Shown: positions 30,549-37,994 of the stretch, piece after piece
How the letters are laid out: each line of letters opens with the position of its first letter
Position numbering within the stretch: the first letter of the stretch is position 1
IMG/VR virus record: IMGVR_UViG_3300013116_000028
Span: 1-37,994 of that record
Reading direction: 5' to 3' (one strand)
Source of the DNA: a virus
Length of the DNA stretch: 37,994 nt
Translations under genes and position numbers: made by a program
Notes under the pieces: model-generated
Told to the model about the DNA's origin: nothing
The model's input: the letters and a program-made list of their open reading frames with translations, nothing else
The model's database searches: none

Positions 30549-30569
30549 TACCACTATCCGTGGTAAAAT
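30549..30569 (+). promoter_or_regulatory. Extended -10 promoter with overlapping hairpin
   Basis: TACCAC/GTGGTA (30549-30554 with 30560-30565) is a perfect stem around a five-base loop. TGGTAAAAT at 30561-30569 is an extended -10 box of the same form as TGGTATAAT at 25525-25533. A transcript would begin near 30576, after the ATG at 30572, which favours the start at 30599 for the next gene. Confidence 0.5.
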
Positions 30570-30598
30570 AAATGGGACATCGTGATTGGAGAATAGCG

Positions 30599-30769
30599 AT
30601 GAATATAAAAGTTAAAGAAATTGCTGCGCAAATAGGACCGAGCTTGAATGTCCAAGGTTATGCCGTGATATGTGACAGTCAGATTCGTGACTGGTATCGC
30701 AGTGAAGAGGAAGCCCTTCGGATGGCTCAACTATTTAAGGATGATGCTTCTAACCCGGAAGATTACTAA
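30599..30769 (+). CDS. 56-aa protein of unknown function
   Basis: The start at 30599 has GGAGA seven bases upstream and lies downstream of the likely promoter; the ATG at 30572 is probably not transcribed. The sequence MNIKVKEIAAQIGPSLNVQG continues to YRSEEEALRMAQLFKDD and resembles small phage proteins with a beta-hairpin and a helix. It shares its last stop base with the next ATG. Confidence 0.6.
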   Translation: MNIKVKEIAAQIGPSLNVQGYAVICDSQIRDWYRSEEEALRMAQLFKDDASNPEDY

Positions 30770-30936
30770 TGAAGGTTGACGACCTTGGTCACATTCGTTG
30801 GGAAAAAAAAGACTTTAAAAAACATGGCACAATAGCTAAGTATTTAATTGGTGAGTGCCGCTGTCACAAATGTAAGAAACATATTCTTAAACCAGACATG
30901 GAACGAACATTACCGGCCAGATATAACGGACTCTAA
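30769..30936 (+). CDS. 55-aa zinc-finger-like protein
   Basis: Starts MKVDDLGHIRWEKKDFKKHG; CRCHKCKKH (C30, C32, C35, H33, H38) may bind zinc. Basic overall. It is coupled to the preceding gene and its stop overlaps the exonuclease stop of the opposite strand by four bases, marking the convergence point. No family recognised. Confidence 0.6.
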   Translation: MKVDDLGHIRWEKKDFKKHGTIAKYLIGECRCHKCKKHILKPDMERTLPARYNGL

Positions 30937-31688
30937 ATAACTTCGGGGCGTTCAACTTGTTGTGCCAGCCGCTCTCTACAATACGCTTTACAGCGGTGGC
31001 ATTGGTACTGCTGATAGGTCAGTGTGCGTGTCCGCCTGACACCACGCTTATGCAACTTGTTGCTGCCGCACGTTGGACAAGCGAACGTGGTTTGATCGAT
31101 AACATTTCTGTTCGGGTGGTTTGTAGCCCAAGGACGCAATCGTTCATAGATATCGATAAGTAAATCGACATCTTGTTTAGCGTACTTCTTCATTACTGCC
31201 CACGCTTTAGCGTCACCCTTCATGCATCCTGCCCATGTTTCAAAACCCCCTGTCGATTCTTTTCCACCTAAGCCGAGATGTTCGCCTAAGTGTCCTAGTC
31301 TATTGCTATTGAATTTGAAATGTCGTCGTGCGATCTTTAATGTGTCAACAGAACTGTAATGGCTTGGTGGCCCAAAGTTATGGTAAACAAATCTTGCGTT
31401 CGCTTTCTTAATATCGAATGCGTCTGAGTTGTGACCGATAACAATGTCCGCTTTGTCCAATAGTTCCCAGAGTTTCTTTACTACTTCCAAATCGTTCTCA
31501 GAGTTTTCATTGTAAAGATCAAAGTCATCTAAAGAAACGACGTGAGTTTTCTTTTGGTCTTCCCATTTGTATGAGAAGCATAAGATGTACCACTCTCGTT
31601 GATGATCGATAACATCTTGTTGCCATTGACCCCAGACATAAGCCAAGTTCGGTGCTGTTTCTATATCAAAGAAAAGAACCTTAGCCAT
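30933..31688 (-). CDS. DnaQ-like 3'-5' exonuclease with C-terminal zinc ribbon
   Basis: 251 aa. RNase H-fold exonuclease motifs: FDIET (D8, E10), GHNSDAFD (D92) and YAKQD (Y169, D173), the DEDDy set. The C-terminal ~50 residues form a zinc ribbon with CPTCG (C204, C207) and CHRCKAYC (C230, C233), resembling ribbons in transposase-like proteins. No polymerase domain is attached. It could proofread for the host polymerase or degrade nucleic acid. It is the last gene of the right-hand leftward block, placed after tail genes, unusual for a DNA enzyme. Confidence 0.88.
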   Translation of the reverse strand: MAKVLFFDIETAPNLAYVWGQWQQDVIDHQREWYILCFSYKWEDQKKTHVVSLDDFDLYNENSENDLEVVKKLWELLDKADIVIGHNSDAFDIKKANARFVYHNFGPPSHYSSVDTLKIARRHFKFNSNRLGHLGEHLGLGGKESTGGFETWAGCMKGDAKAWAVMKKYAKQDVDLLIDIYERLRPWATNHPNRNVIDQTTFACPTCGSNKLHKRGVRRTRTLTYQQYQCHRCKAYCRERLAQQVERPEVI

Positions 31689-31698
31689 GTGCCCCCGA

Positions 31699-33624
31699 TC
31701 AGGATGGAACAGTTAATAACCTAATCAGTAGAGTACCTTCCCACCAGCTACCATCATCGGATAGACGTTCGGGTTGCATCTCTAATCTTTCGATGGTTAC
31801 TGTGTCTGTGCGATCTCCTTCCTTGTAAGTGATCGCTTCACCTCTATCCATCAATGTGCGAAAGCTGTCAAAAGTTTCTTTAGCTGCGAGAGTTTTGTTT
31901 ATGCCAGAACCTCGGGCTGTTCTTACTTCTCGTTTTAAAAAGATAGGAAGAATGATTTCATCTATACGAGGTGGCACAGCGACAGCAGTTAGCTGCCAGT
32001 CATGGCAAATAGGTGCGACAGTGGTAGCTGTAGCTGACCTTTCCAATTCGACAGTCAAATCATAAGAGATTGCTGTCAACTCGTCAGTCGGGAATACAAA
32101 TGTAGCTGCGTTCCCTGTTGTTAAAGAACCTGTTGAACTAGGAATGTAAGCGGAAGTGTTCTGTCTGTTAACTGCTTTAAGTCTTATCTTTCCCGCAGCA
32201 GTCGTTGTTTCTTCACCCAATGTGTACGTGTTATCGCCATCTGTATAGTCAGTACCTGATTCACGATACGGTGTTTTGGATCGCTCATATTGTGAACGGT
32301 CAAGGTCGATGACACCTGATCGAAGTAGTTTAGGAACTACCGTTGACCACGTACATTCCCCTGCAATTAGTTCTCCCGAAGATACCTTTACCCCTGTGTA
32401 ACTTTCTTTATAAAGAGCGCCAGCACCTGAAGCTTTGTTCACGGCAAGGAATAGCTTTGGGTCAGAGGAGTTATTTAAACGTGCTAAAGAAACTACCTTG
32501 TCTCCTGCCGCTACTGTGCCTGACATTTGTAAGTCTGATGCATAAGCAGGGACCAATATCTCTGTGAATTTAGATAGATCTGCACGGTAAACCTGTGCGT
32601 TATCTGCTCCAAACCAAATGAATCTGCCATCAGCTTCAAGAGAATAAACTTCTCCCGCTGTATCAATCGCTGGCCCTAAGGTAACACCTGATGAGCTTTG
32701 GTCGATTAAAGCTAACCTGAAACCAACACTTGTAGCTACACCTATAAGACCTGCATAAGAAATAATTGCGTTAATGGTTTCGTTCCGAGGTAAGGAAGCA
32801 GCGATAGTTGGGGTACGCAATGTGCCATCGGCGTTGTTGACTCCTATGTAATAGAGAGCGCCTGTGTTGTCAGCGTTAGCTGCTGCGTAGATACCATTTG
32901 AAGCTGCTGTTACTGCAACCCATGTTGTTGATGAAAGCGAAAATGAAAAATCTAATGAAGATGAAACCTTTGCACCCGAAGCATCGAGTTCGTAAATCGA
33001 GTTAGCATCTGCACCGATCATACGACCAGCGACAACAGCGAGAATGTCTGGTGTTTCTGTTCCGTAAGCTGATGTCGTGCTGCTTCCGAGTGCGGCTGTG
33101 AGCGGTGTATTGGTGGTATCTCGCCCTATATAAACGGATGTCCCATCTGAGGTAATGCTGGTTACGTTGTTCGTGACACTGAATGTCGTCCAACTTGCTC
33201 CGCCAGTACTGCTGTAGAAAATAATTGAATCTGATACAAGATAAATATATTCAGTACCATCTGTGGCTACGAATCTTTTAACTATTAGATCTTCTGTACC
33301 TAATGTGTGGGATGAAGCTGCATCTTCTGTCGTCGGTAGCAAAGTCATCTGACCTTTAGTCCAAATGTCTATACCTTGCGATGAATAAAATCGGCGTCGA
33401 TCTGAATCTTCTTTATCTACATACAGTTGGCCTGCCCCATAAGACCAATCTGTTTGTGATCTAACCCATGCACCTGTGGTGTCAAGAGTATTTTCTCCCG
33501 GCTCTTTACTGTTATCTCGTTGTTGACGAGCAACAGGAACTGTGGTGCGTCGATACATTTCTGTATCTATTGCGTAGGAAACACCATTCAGTTCTACGGG
33601 TAGAAGCTCAGAGTTGAATGCCAC
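31699..33624 (-). CDS. 641-aa putative tail protein, beta-propeller-like
   Basis: The N-terminus (PVELNGVSYAIDTEMYRRTTVPVARQQRD, quoted as PVELNGVSYAIDTE and VPVARQQRD) and YGAGQLYVDKEDSDRRRFY resemble actinophage minor tail proteins. The middle is a series of short repeats with Thr/Ser and Tyr-Ile strands suggestive of a propeller. C-terminal LKREVRTARGSGINKTL closes it. Position after a connector-like gene is that of the podovirus tail-hub pair. Function as a tail tube or nozzle component is inferred. Confidence 0.75.
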   Translation of the reverse strand: MAFNSELLPVELNGVSYAIDTEMYRRTTVPVARQQRDNSKEPGENTLDTTGAWVRSQTDWSYGAGQLYVDKEDSDRRRFYSSQGIDIWTKGQMTLLPTTEDAASSHTLGTEDLIVKRFVATDGTEYIYLVSDSIIFYSSTGGASWTTFSVTNNVTSITSDGTSVYIGRDTTNTPLTAALGSSTTSAYGTETPDILAVVAGRMIGADANSIYELDASGAKVSSSLDFSFSLSSTTWVAVTAASNGIYAAANADNTGALYYIGVNNADGTLRTPTIAASLPRNETINAIISYAGLIGVATSVGFRLALIDQSSSGVTLGPAIDTAGEVYSLEADGRFIWFGADNAQVYRADLSKFTEILVPAYASDLQMSGTVAAGDKVVSLARLNNSSDPKLFLAVNKASGAGALYKESYTGVKVSSGELIAGECTWSTVVPKLLRSGVIDLDRSQYERSKTPYRESGTDYTDGDNTYTLGEETTTAAGKIRLKAVNRQNTSAYIPSSTGSLTTGNAATFVFPTDELTAISYDLTVELERSATATTVAPICHDWQLTAVAVPPRIDEIILPIFLKREVRTARGSGINKTLAAKETFDSFRTLMDRGEAITYKEGDRTDTVTIERLEMQPERLSDDGSWWEGTLLIRLLTVPS

Positions 33625-33625
33625 G

Positions 33626-34519
33626 TTATGACCTCTGTGGATACATGGCGTGTAAGCGTGCAGCCTCCGCAGCTATTCGGTTATCTCTACGTCCCCATAG
33701 ATCTCGCATTGAAGCAGAGATAGCGCCGGGTGGTACTTCTTCGGCCCGACGTGAGCTTCCTTGTGCATCTATAAACTCTCGCCGTATGGGAGTACCAACC
33801 ATCAATGAGATAGCAGCGCCAAGAGGAGGTAAATCATAGGCAGTAGTAGCCAATCCGGTTGATGCCTTTGTGCTTGCGGTCGATGTCAACAAAGTCAACG
33901 GAGATTTATAACTAATATTTAATTTCTTTCCGGGGAATGCTTGTTGATACAGAACCAACGCTAACCCACTAGCGAATGAGGTAGTGGCTCTATCACGTTT
34001 TAATTCCCACTTGCGGATATCCGGCTCTCGTGCCTCAACAACTACTGGATCAGTATAAGTAACAGAATAAATCGATTGAACTTCTTCACTTGTTAAACCT
34101 GTAAGGTCGTAGCCTTGTTTCGCAGCATTGTATGTAATGCTTTGCAAACTTTTCATTTGAAAGATCCCGCTATCGGGAGAAGTTAAATCACGAAGGTCAT
34201 TATTGAGTGCGTCAAATATTCTGTAAGTAGGGAACTTAGGTGATATACGACAGATGTCACCAGCGGTGTGAGTTATTGCAGTAGATCCTCCATACCCACG
34301 AATGACGCTGACTGTTGAGCCAGCGACTGCGCTAACGTACATAGCTTCCATGCTTATTTCAATGATGACACCGGGTACTATCCCAGAATCACCTGCACCT
34401 GTAACTTCAATCGTTGTTTCCGAAGTGGTACCTATATTGGATGCTAAAAGAAGTAGCTCTTCTACATAACCAGACAAAAGCATGTCTCTTGTCTCATCAA
34501 TCCAAGCCTGTGCAGTCAT
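33626..34519 (-). CDS. 297-aa putative head-tail connector or tail protein
   Basis: Begins MTAQAWIDETRDMLLSGYVE with a helical domain; the next part (GIVPGVIIEISMEAMYVSAV, VIRGYGGS) has the beta-rich MYV-type block seen in phage connector and tail assembly proteins. Coupled by one base to the FmdB-type gene upstream and one base before the 641-aa gene. The call is by position and a weak resemblance. Confidence 0.65.
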   Translation of the reverse strand: MTAQAWIDETRDMLLSGYVEELLLLASNIGTTSETTIEVTGAGDSGIVPGVIIEISMEAMYVSAVAGSTVSVIRGYGGSTAITHTAGDICRISPKFPTYRIFDALNNDLRDLTSPDSGIFQMKSLQSITYNAAKQGYDLTGLTSEEVQSIYSVTYTDPVVVEAREPDIRKWELKRDRATTSFASGLALVLYQQAFPGKKLNISYKSPLTLLTSTASTKASTGLATTAYDLPPLGAAISLMVGTPIRREFIDAQGSSRRAEEVPPGAISASMRDLWGRRDNRIAAEAARLHAMYPQRS

Positions 34520-34929
34520 TATCCACTCCCAAGAACGTCGTTAAGGGCACGTTCTTTGCGTTTCTTTTCTGACTTCGGCCCTTGAAGAAGCGTCCCGGCT
34601 TTAATTTCGTGAGAGGTTGAGGCTTCTCGTTCCATTTTGGCAGAGCCATCAATGTTCTTCGGCTGAATACCTTCAGACCGGAGGCGTTTGTAGGCTGCCA
34701 TATCCCTTTCTTTTTCTCTTTCTTTAACTTTACTCCCAGACCAATCGATCGCTTTTCCATCATGCATACCTCTTGTCGGTGTAGCTGACGCAGCGATATG
34801 TACTTCACCGAAGTATTTACGAAGAGTGCCTTTGCACGTATCGCAAACACCGTCATGTGGTTCATCGAATCCATGACGGATCTCATGTGACAACCCACAA
34901 TCGAGGCATCGGTAAACATAGATTGGCAT
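34519..34929 (-). CDS. FmdB-type zinc ribbon protein
   Basis: 136 aa. MPIYVYRCLDCGLSHEIRHG with C8/C11 and C29/C32 in CDTCKG matches the FmdB/CxxC-CxxC zinc ribbon family. The rest is a basic, Lys/Glu-rich tail. In actinobacterial phages such ribbons often occur within tail gene clusters. Role unknown; perhaps a tail assembly or regulatory protein. Overlaps the neighbours on both sides by one base, so expression is locked to them. Confidence 0.8.
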   Translation of the reverse strand: MPIYVYRCLDCGLSHEIRHGFDEPHDGVCDTCKGTLRKYFGEVHIAASATPTRGMHDGKAIDWSGSKVKEREKERDMAAYKRLRSEGIQPKNIDGSAKMEREASTSHEIKAGTLLQGPKSEKKRKERALNDVLGSG

Positions 34930-35978
34930 TACTCTGGTCCTACTCTGAACGAATATCCGGCTGCAACTAACACTGTTTCTTCTGACTCTGTTAAATCTCT
35001 CGGACTGTCATGCCCTCCATATATCCACCGTGTAACTGTTGCCCAGTCAGCAGGTAAATAATCTTGGACAGTTGTTCCGTTAATAATAAATATATTATCG
35101 CCCCGTGCTCCCGGTTGGAAATGTCGCATTAGTGCGTACCCGGCGGGGGTTGTGTCTTCCCGCCTCCCTATCGGCGGCACGATATTCGAAGTAGGTATTT
35201 CTACTAATCGATACATTGGGTCTGCGCCTATCACTGTTGTCGCCGCAATGGTATCTACAACTGCTGTGTAATTACCGCTCGGTGTTTCCGAAGGCATCGT
35301 TGTCGTAGCTGCAATGACTCCCGGCGTCGCATCGACAGTGATGTAGAGCGAGTGACCGGGGAATGTCGCCGCAGCCGCCACCGTAGCCGCTGTAACGGTC
35401 GCTGAGATGGTGGGTGAGGGGAGGGTAGCTGGGGTAGTAATGCCGCCGTGTACGACGATTGAGTTGGCAGTAACTGAAGGTACAATTACTACCGGACAGG
35501 CGACTGTAGACGGAGTAACCGTCGCCGGGACCGATACGCCTGCCGAGAACGTCGTCGTAACACCGATTGTGGCCGGTGTCGCAATCGCCGCAACAGTAAA
35601 ACCAGTATCAACAGGCTGGGAATAGCCAACACCTGACTGGCTGTAATCCACCAAGACACGGTTATCGGGTACCGAGGTGTCACGTTCGTTGTAATCGAAC
35701 CCGGTCTTGTTGTAGTCATAACCGCTTGAATAGCCTACGCCACCCGGACGTTTCGGTGTATAAACATATGCAAACGTAAGCGACAGATCCGCCGAACACG
35801 CAATAGTGCTGACGGATACAGTCGCATCACGTTTCGTATAAGGAAAGTTAGCTTCCCGATATTGGATGCCACTCTCGTTGTAATCGTAGCTGCCCGGATA
35901 TTTCGGGGCGTAGTCGAACCCCGGCTCTTGATACTCAATCTCATCTTTGTTGTACGGATTGACGGCAGGGAGCGGCAC
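34929..35978 (-). CDS. 349-aa repeat-rich appendage protein
   Basis: The N-terminus carries aromatic repeats: YDYN at 31-34 and 87-90, FDYN at 94-97, DYSQSG at 111-116. Residues 125-250 are an Ala/Thr/Val-rich stretch of about 20-residue units (such as ATPATIGVTTTF and PATVTPSTVACP), with beta-solenoid or collagen-like character. The C-terminal 100 residues are a globular domain ending VAAGYSFRVGPE. It is probably a virion surface appendage for attachment. It may be a hotspot for change because its DNA is repetitive. Confidence 0.65.
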   Translation of the reverse strand: MPLPAVNPYNKDEIEYQEPGFDYAPKYPGSYDYNESGIQYREANFPYTKRDATVSVSTIACSADLSLTFAYVYTPKRPGGVGYSSGYDYNKTGFDYNERDTSVPDNRVLVDYSQSGVGYSQPVDTGFTVAAIATPATIGVTTTFSAGVSVPATVTPSTVACPVVIVPSVTANSIVVHGGITTPATLPSPTISATVTAATVAAAATFPGHSLYITVDATPGVIAATTTMPSETPSGNYTAVVDTIAATTVIGADPMYRLVEIPTSNIVPPIGRREDTTPAGYALMRHFQPGARGDNIFIINGTTVQDYLPADWATVTRWIYGGHDSPRDLTESEETVLVAAGYSFRVGPE

Positions 35979-35995
35979 CGAACAGCCTCATCTTT

Positions 35996-36199
35996 CTAGC
36001 TAGTAACCGATGCTGTTTCTGGATCTCCCACTTTTCTGGCAGCAACAGCCTTAGCAATAGCGATAAGCGCCGCAACTCCGGCGATCTTCAAGGAATCACC
36101 CCAGTCAGGTCCGGGTACAGCCATAGCTGCGGCCCATGCCTGAGCAAAGGTAGAGATTCCACGCTCTAATGAATCTTTAATAAAACGCTGGTTGAACAA
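35996..36199 (-). CDS. Holin, r1t-like
   Basis: The sequence (ERGISTFAQAWAAAMAVPGP, then DSLKIAGVAALIAIAKAVAARKVGDPETASV) is close to r1t-type holins of Gram-positive phages: a short N-terminal helix, one or two membrane segments, and the KVGDPETAS end. I set the start at a TTG at 36199 (67 aa); the ATG frame to 36244 would overlap the amidase by 68 bases. The ribosome site is weak, so the start is uncertain. It makes the membrane lesion that releases the amidase. It lies directly after the endolysin in the leftward operon. Confidence 0.8.
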   Translation of the reverse strand: MFNQRFIKDSLERGISTFAQAWAAAMAVPGPDWGDSLKIAGVAALIAIAKAVAARKVGDPETASVTS

Positions 36200-36989
36200 C
36201 TTCTTGTCTCCGTATCTGCATAGCAGCCCAAGTCTTTGGACCAACTACGCCATCTGCAACAAGCCCTTTAGCTCGCTGCCATTGTTTTACTTTGGCGAGT
36301 GTACCACGCCCGAATATTCCGTCGGCTAAAGCTCCTACTACTCGTTGAACATGAACAACTGCTTGGCTGCGTGAGCCTTTGCGGAGTGTTCCGGGGAATG
36401 GAACAAGTCCGTCCTCTGGTTCTTTAGGTAAAGTCATTGTTGGGACTGATGTAATCATGCGTCGATGAACCATTAAACGTAGTTCTGGCATAGAAAACGA
36501 GGGGTCAACTTTGCGTGAAGTCCATTCTTTGTGGCCTATCACCGCACAGTCGGGGTTCCAGTTGTGTCCGTCGCACAGAAAGGCGCACAAATCTACGAGT
36601 GCGTCCATCTGTGCCTCGGGCACATCTTCCCCTAACCCGTCATTAATAATTGAAACACCTATTAAACGAGAGTTAGCGCTGATCTTACCGGCGCTCGAAG
36701 CGTTACCCGTAACAGGATTATTCTGCTGCATTCGTGTCAACACTGACTGTAAGCCACGACCAGCGTGGTTAGCTTTCACATTCTCAGCCGTCAACTTGAC
36801 AATGGTACCATCACGTTTTATGAGGTAGTTATATAAAGGTCCGGGTACCTTGTTCACTCCTCGAACACACATTGCGACCACGTTGTCGGGATCTGCGTTG
36901 CGGTTGGAAGCGGTGTGGTGGACAACTATGCCGAATGGTTTAAGTGGCCGACCAGCAGTAATTTTGCCGGGTGCGTCTACGATGTTCAT
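36177..36989 (-). CDS. Endolysin: N-acetylmuramoyl-L-alanine amidase with peptidoglycan-binding domain
   Basis: 270 aa. An Amidase_2 domain (residues about 15-170) has VVHHTAS (H24), NYLIKRDGT and IGHKEWTSRKVDPS (H153, D162), the zinc-binding set. A C-terminal peptidoglycan-binding domain spans about residues 205-262 (VVHVQRVVGALADGIFG, WQRAKGLVADGVVGPKTW). It cleaves the bond between MurNAc and the peptide at lysis, using the holin for export; there is no signal peptide. The lack of a signal and the two-domain layout are typical of actinophage endolysins. ATGA links it to the 118-aa gene upstream. Confidence 0.93.
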   Translation of the reverse strand: MNIVDAPGKITAGRPLKPFGIVVHHTASNRNADPDNVVAMCVRGVNKVPGPLYNYLIKRDGTIVKLTAENVKANHAGRGLQSVLTRMQQNNPVTGNASSAGKISANSRLIGVSIINDGLGEDVPEAQMDALVDLCAFLCDGHNWNPDCAVIGHKEWTSRKVDPSFSMPELRLMVHRRMITSVPTMTLPKEPEDGLVPFPGTLRKGSRSQAVVHVQRVVGALADGIFGRGTLAKVKQWQRAKGLVADGVVGPKTWAAMQIRRQEVVQPAFY

Positions 36990-37342
36990 TCTGGATCAGG
37001 AGCAGGGGATTTCTGGTCCCAGTCCTCAATCAGATCATCCCACCACCAAGTATTAGGTGGTTCGCCATAGCCATCTGGGTAAGGTTTGTCGGCAGGTGGA
37101 CCCCACACATAGTCAGCATCTAACACCCAGCCATTATGTGGAGATGCAGGATAAAACAATCCAAGAGGATAACCGTCTGCTTCTGGAACAAACGTCGAAC
37201 CAATAGATGCCCAATTTTTTCGGATGTTATGTGCGGTTTCGTACCACCCAGACCACCCTAAATCTACAGGAGTGCAGTCATCTTCAAATACGGCACGATT
37301 AACCACAATGTTGTTTTCGTCTACTTGTGCAAAAGTTCTCAT
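36986..37342 (-). CDS. 118-aa marine-phage-type structural accessory protein
   Basis: Residues MRTFAQVDENNIVVNRAVFE, GWYETAHNIRKNWASIGSTF and SPHNGWVLDADYVWGPPA match a protein family (AxLDENNxV ... RKNYAGIG ... WxLD) found beside tail fibre genes in many marine phages. It is coupled by ATGA to the amidase. Function unknown; perhaps fibre assembly or virion attachment. The pattern is recognised, but not a named activity. Confidence 0.7.
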   Translation of the reverse strand: MRTFAQVDENNIVVNRAVFEDDCTPVDLGWSGWYETAHNIRKNWASIGSTFVPEADGYPLGLFYPASPHNGWVLDADYVWGPPADKPYPDGYGEPPNTWWWDDLIEDWDQKSPAPDPE

Positions 37343-37345
37343 CAG

Positions 37346-37994
37346 CTATCCATCCGTTAAGTAACGCACGATCAGCACACCAGCTTGGGAAGCTTGGTTG
37401 TGGTAACCTGCGCCTCGCCCATAAGCACTAGCAGGAGGACTTTGGTCACTATTGCCTCCATCGCCACCGCTACCATATACATTGCCATCTAACCACGTAT
37501 AACCAGCGACACCTTCTACGCTGCTAGCCGTGTTCCCACCGCCACCACCGCCACCGCCACCTACGTTGTTATAAGAGTTGAAACTTCCCCAACCATTACC
37601 TGCCTGATGGGTACTCCAAGTACCTCCACCGGTACCGGTACCAGAACTGTAAGTTTGTTGGCCGTAGCCGGGACCGCCAGCGCAGTAGCCGTACCACACA
37701 CCGCCTCCACCGCCTGCTCCACCTGCACGCTGGTAAGGAGTTGTCGTACCGGCGTTAGTTCCCGATCCGCCAGCAGAACAGGCAGCCCAACCGCCGTAAC
37801 CACCGTAGCCTCCGCCACAGGCATAAAGATTCCAGCCAGCTATATTAATAATGGTGTCACCACCATTATCGGCAGATGACGTATCGCCAGCATCGCCAAT
37901 AGTTAAAGAATATGTACCGGCTTCTACTTCGATTCCAGAACCAGCAAGAACGCCGCCGCCACCAGCACCGCCAGTGTTGCTGCCAGTTAGCGCT
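37346..37994 (-). CDS. Glycine-rich tail fibre protein, cut by the window edge
   Basis: The leftward frame is open from 37994 to a stop at 37346, a 215-codon C-terminal part. It is very Gly-rich, with GGG and YGG runs, and ends GVLIVRYLTDG, the typical last strand of glycine-rich fibre domains. The upstream end reads GGGGVLAGSGIEVEAGTYSL and TIGDAGD. Poly-Gly sheets of this type form adhesins or fibre tips. The visible GTG at 37699 is not the start. A gene of this kind is often variable and hard to assemble. Confidence 0.8.
   Translation of the reverse strand, partial: ALTGSNTGGAGGGGVLAGSGIEVEAGTYSLTIGDAGDTSSADNGGDTIINIAGWNLYACGGGYGGYGGWAACSAGGSGTNAGTTTPYQRAGGAGGGGGVWYGYCAGGPGYGQQTYSSGTGTGGGTWSTHQAGNGWGSFNSYNNVGGGGGGGGGNTASSVEGVAGYTWLDGNVYGSGGDGGNSDQSPPASAYGRGAGYHNQASQAGVLIVRYLTDG

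Overview
The window is phage DNA, most likely from a short-tailed (podovirus-like) phage of a Gram-positive, probably actinobacterial, host. The main evidence is the terminase, portal, scaffold and N4-gp56-type major capsid genes, the large internal-protein genes with no visible tape measure or tail-tube genes, and an r1t-type holin next to an amidase endolysin. Small proteins of the GCRCxxC type and a DUF932 protein also fit actinobacterial phages. The host is inferred from family resemblance only. I recognised no integrase, repressor, tRNA, DNA polymerase, helicase or RNA polymerase.

Layout. From about 21.5 kb down to base 1 everything reads leftward: a small ORF, a cytosine-methylase-like gene, two small ORFs, a coupled run of 27-aa Cys-rich protein, Asp-type ferredoxin and 90-aa Cys-rich protein, then terminase, portal, a 132-aa protein, a giant 3106-aa protein, a 444-aa protein, a 607-aa lysozyme-like protein, a 434-aa protein, scaffold, major capsid, a 32-aa basic protein and the start of one more gene. 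From 22.5 to 30.9 kb everything reads rightward: many small genes plus a recombination module (Cas4-like nuclease, Rad52-type annealing protein, SSB, PD-(D/E)XK nuclease). From 30.9 kb to the right end genes read leftward again: exonuclease, tail proteins, FmdB-type zinc ribbon, repeat-rich appendage protein, holin, amidase, a 118-aa protein and a glycine-rich fibre that runs off the end. There is thus one divergence point (about 21.55-22.48 kb) and one convergence point (30.93 kb). The two cut genes at the ends are in register if joined, so the window could be a whole circular map.

The most unusual stretch is the 937-base gap at the divergence point. Its left part is A/C-rich, its right part is G/T-rich, and from about 21.96 to 22.45 kb it is packed with nested inverted repeats. 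These include an eleven-base-pair stem closing a 110-base element, a 12-of-13 long-range stem, an ABA'B' pair of perfect 8-mers forming a possible H-type pseudoknot, a perfect 15-bp hairpin, and three copies of a GGGAGAA(C/T)(G/A)AGA motif. I read it as a candidate large structured non-coding RNA or leader that I cannot assign to a known class. Part of it (a CCTGGATTTT box, then GCCTCCGGCGG, then a hairpin with changed but still paired stem bases) recurs about 0.9 kb downstream at an attenuator-like site. The box alone recurs again directly before a strong terminator at 24.25 kb.

The second unusual feature is the ferredoxin flanked by two very cysteine-rich small proteins, joined by TAATG stop-start overlaps and placed at the head of the packaging and structural genes. 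The host-takeover logic of these systems is inference; the sequence features themselves are direct readings.
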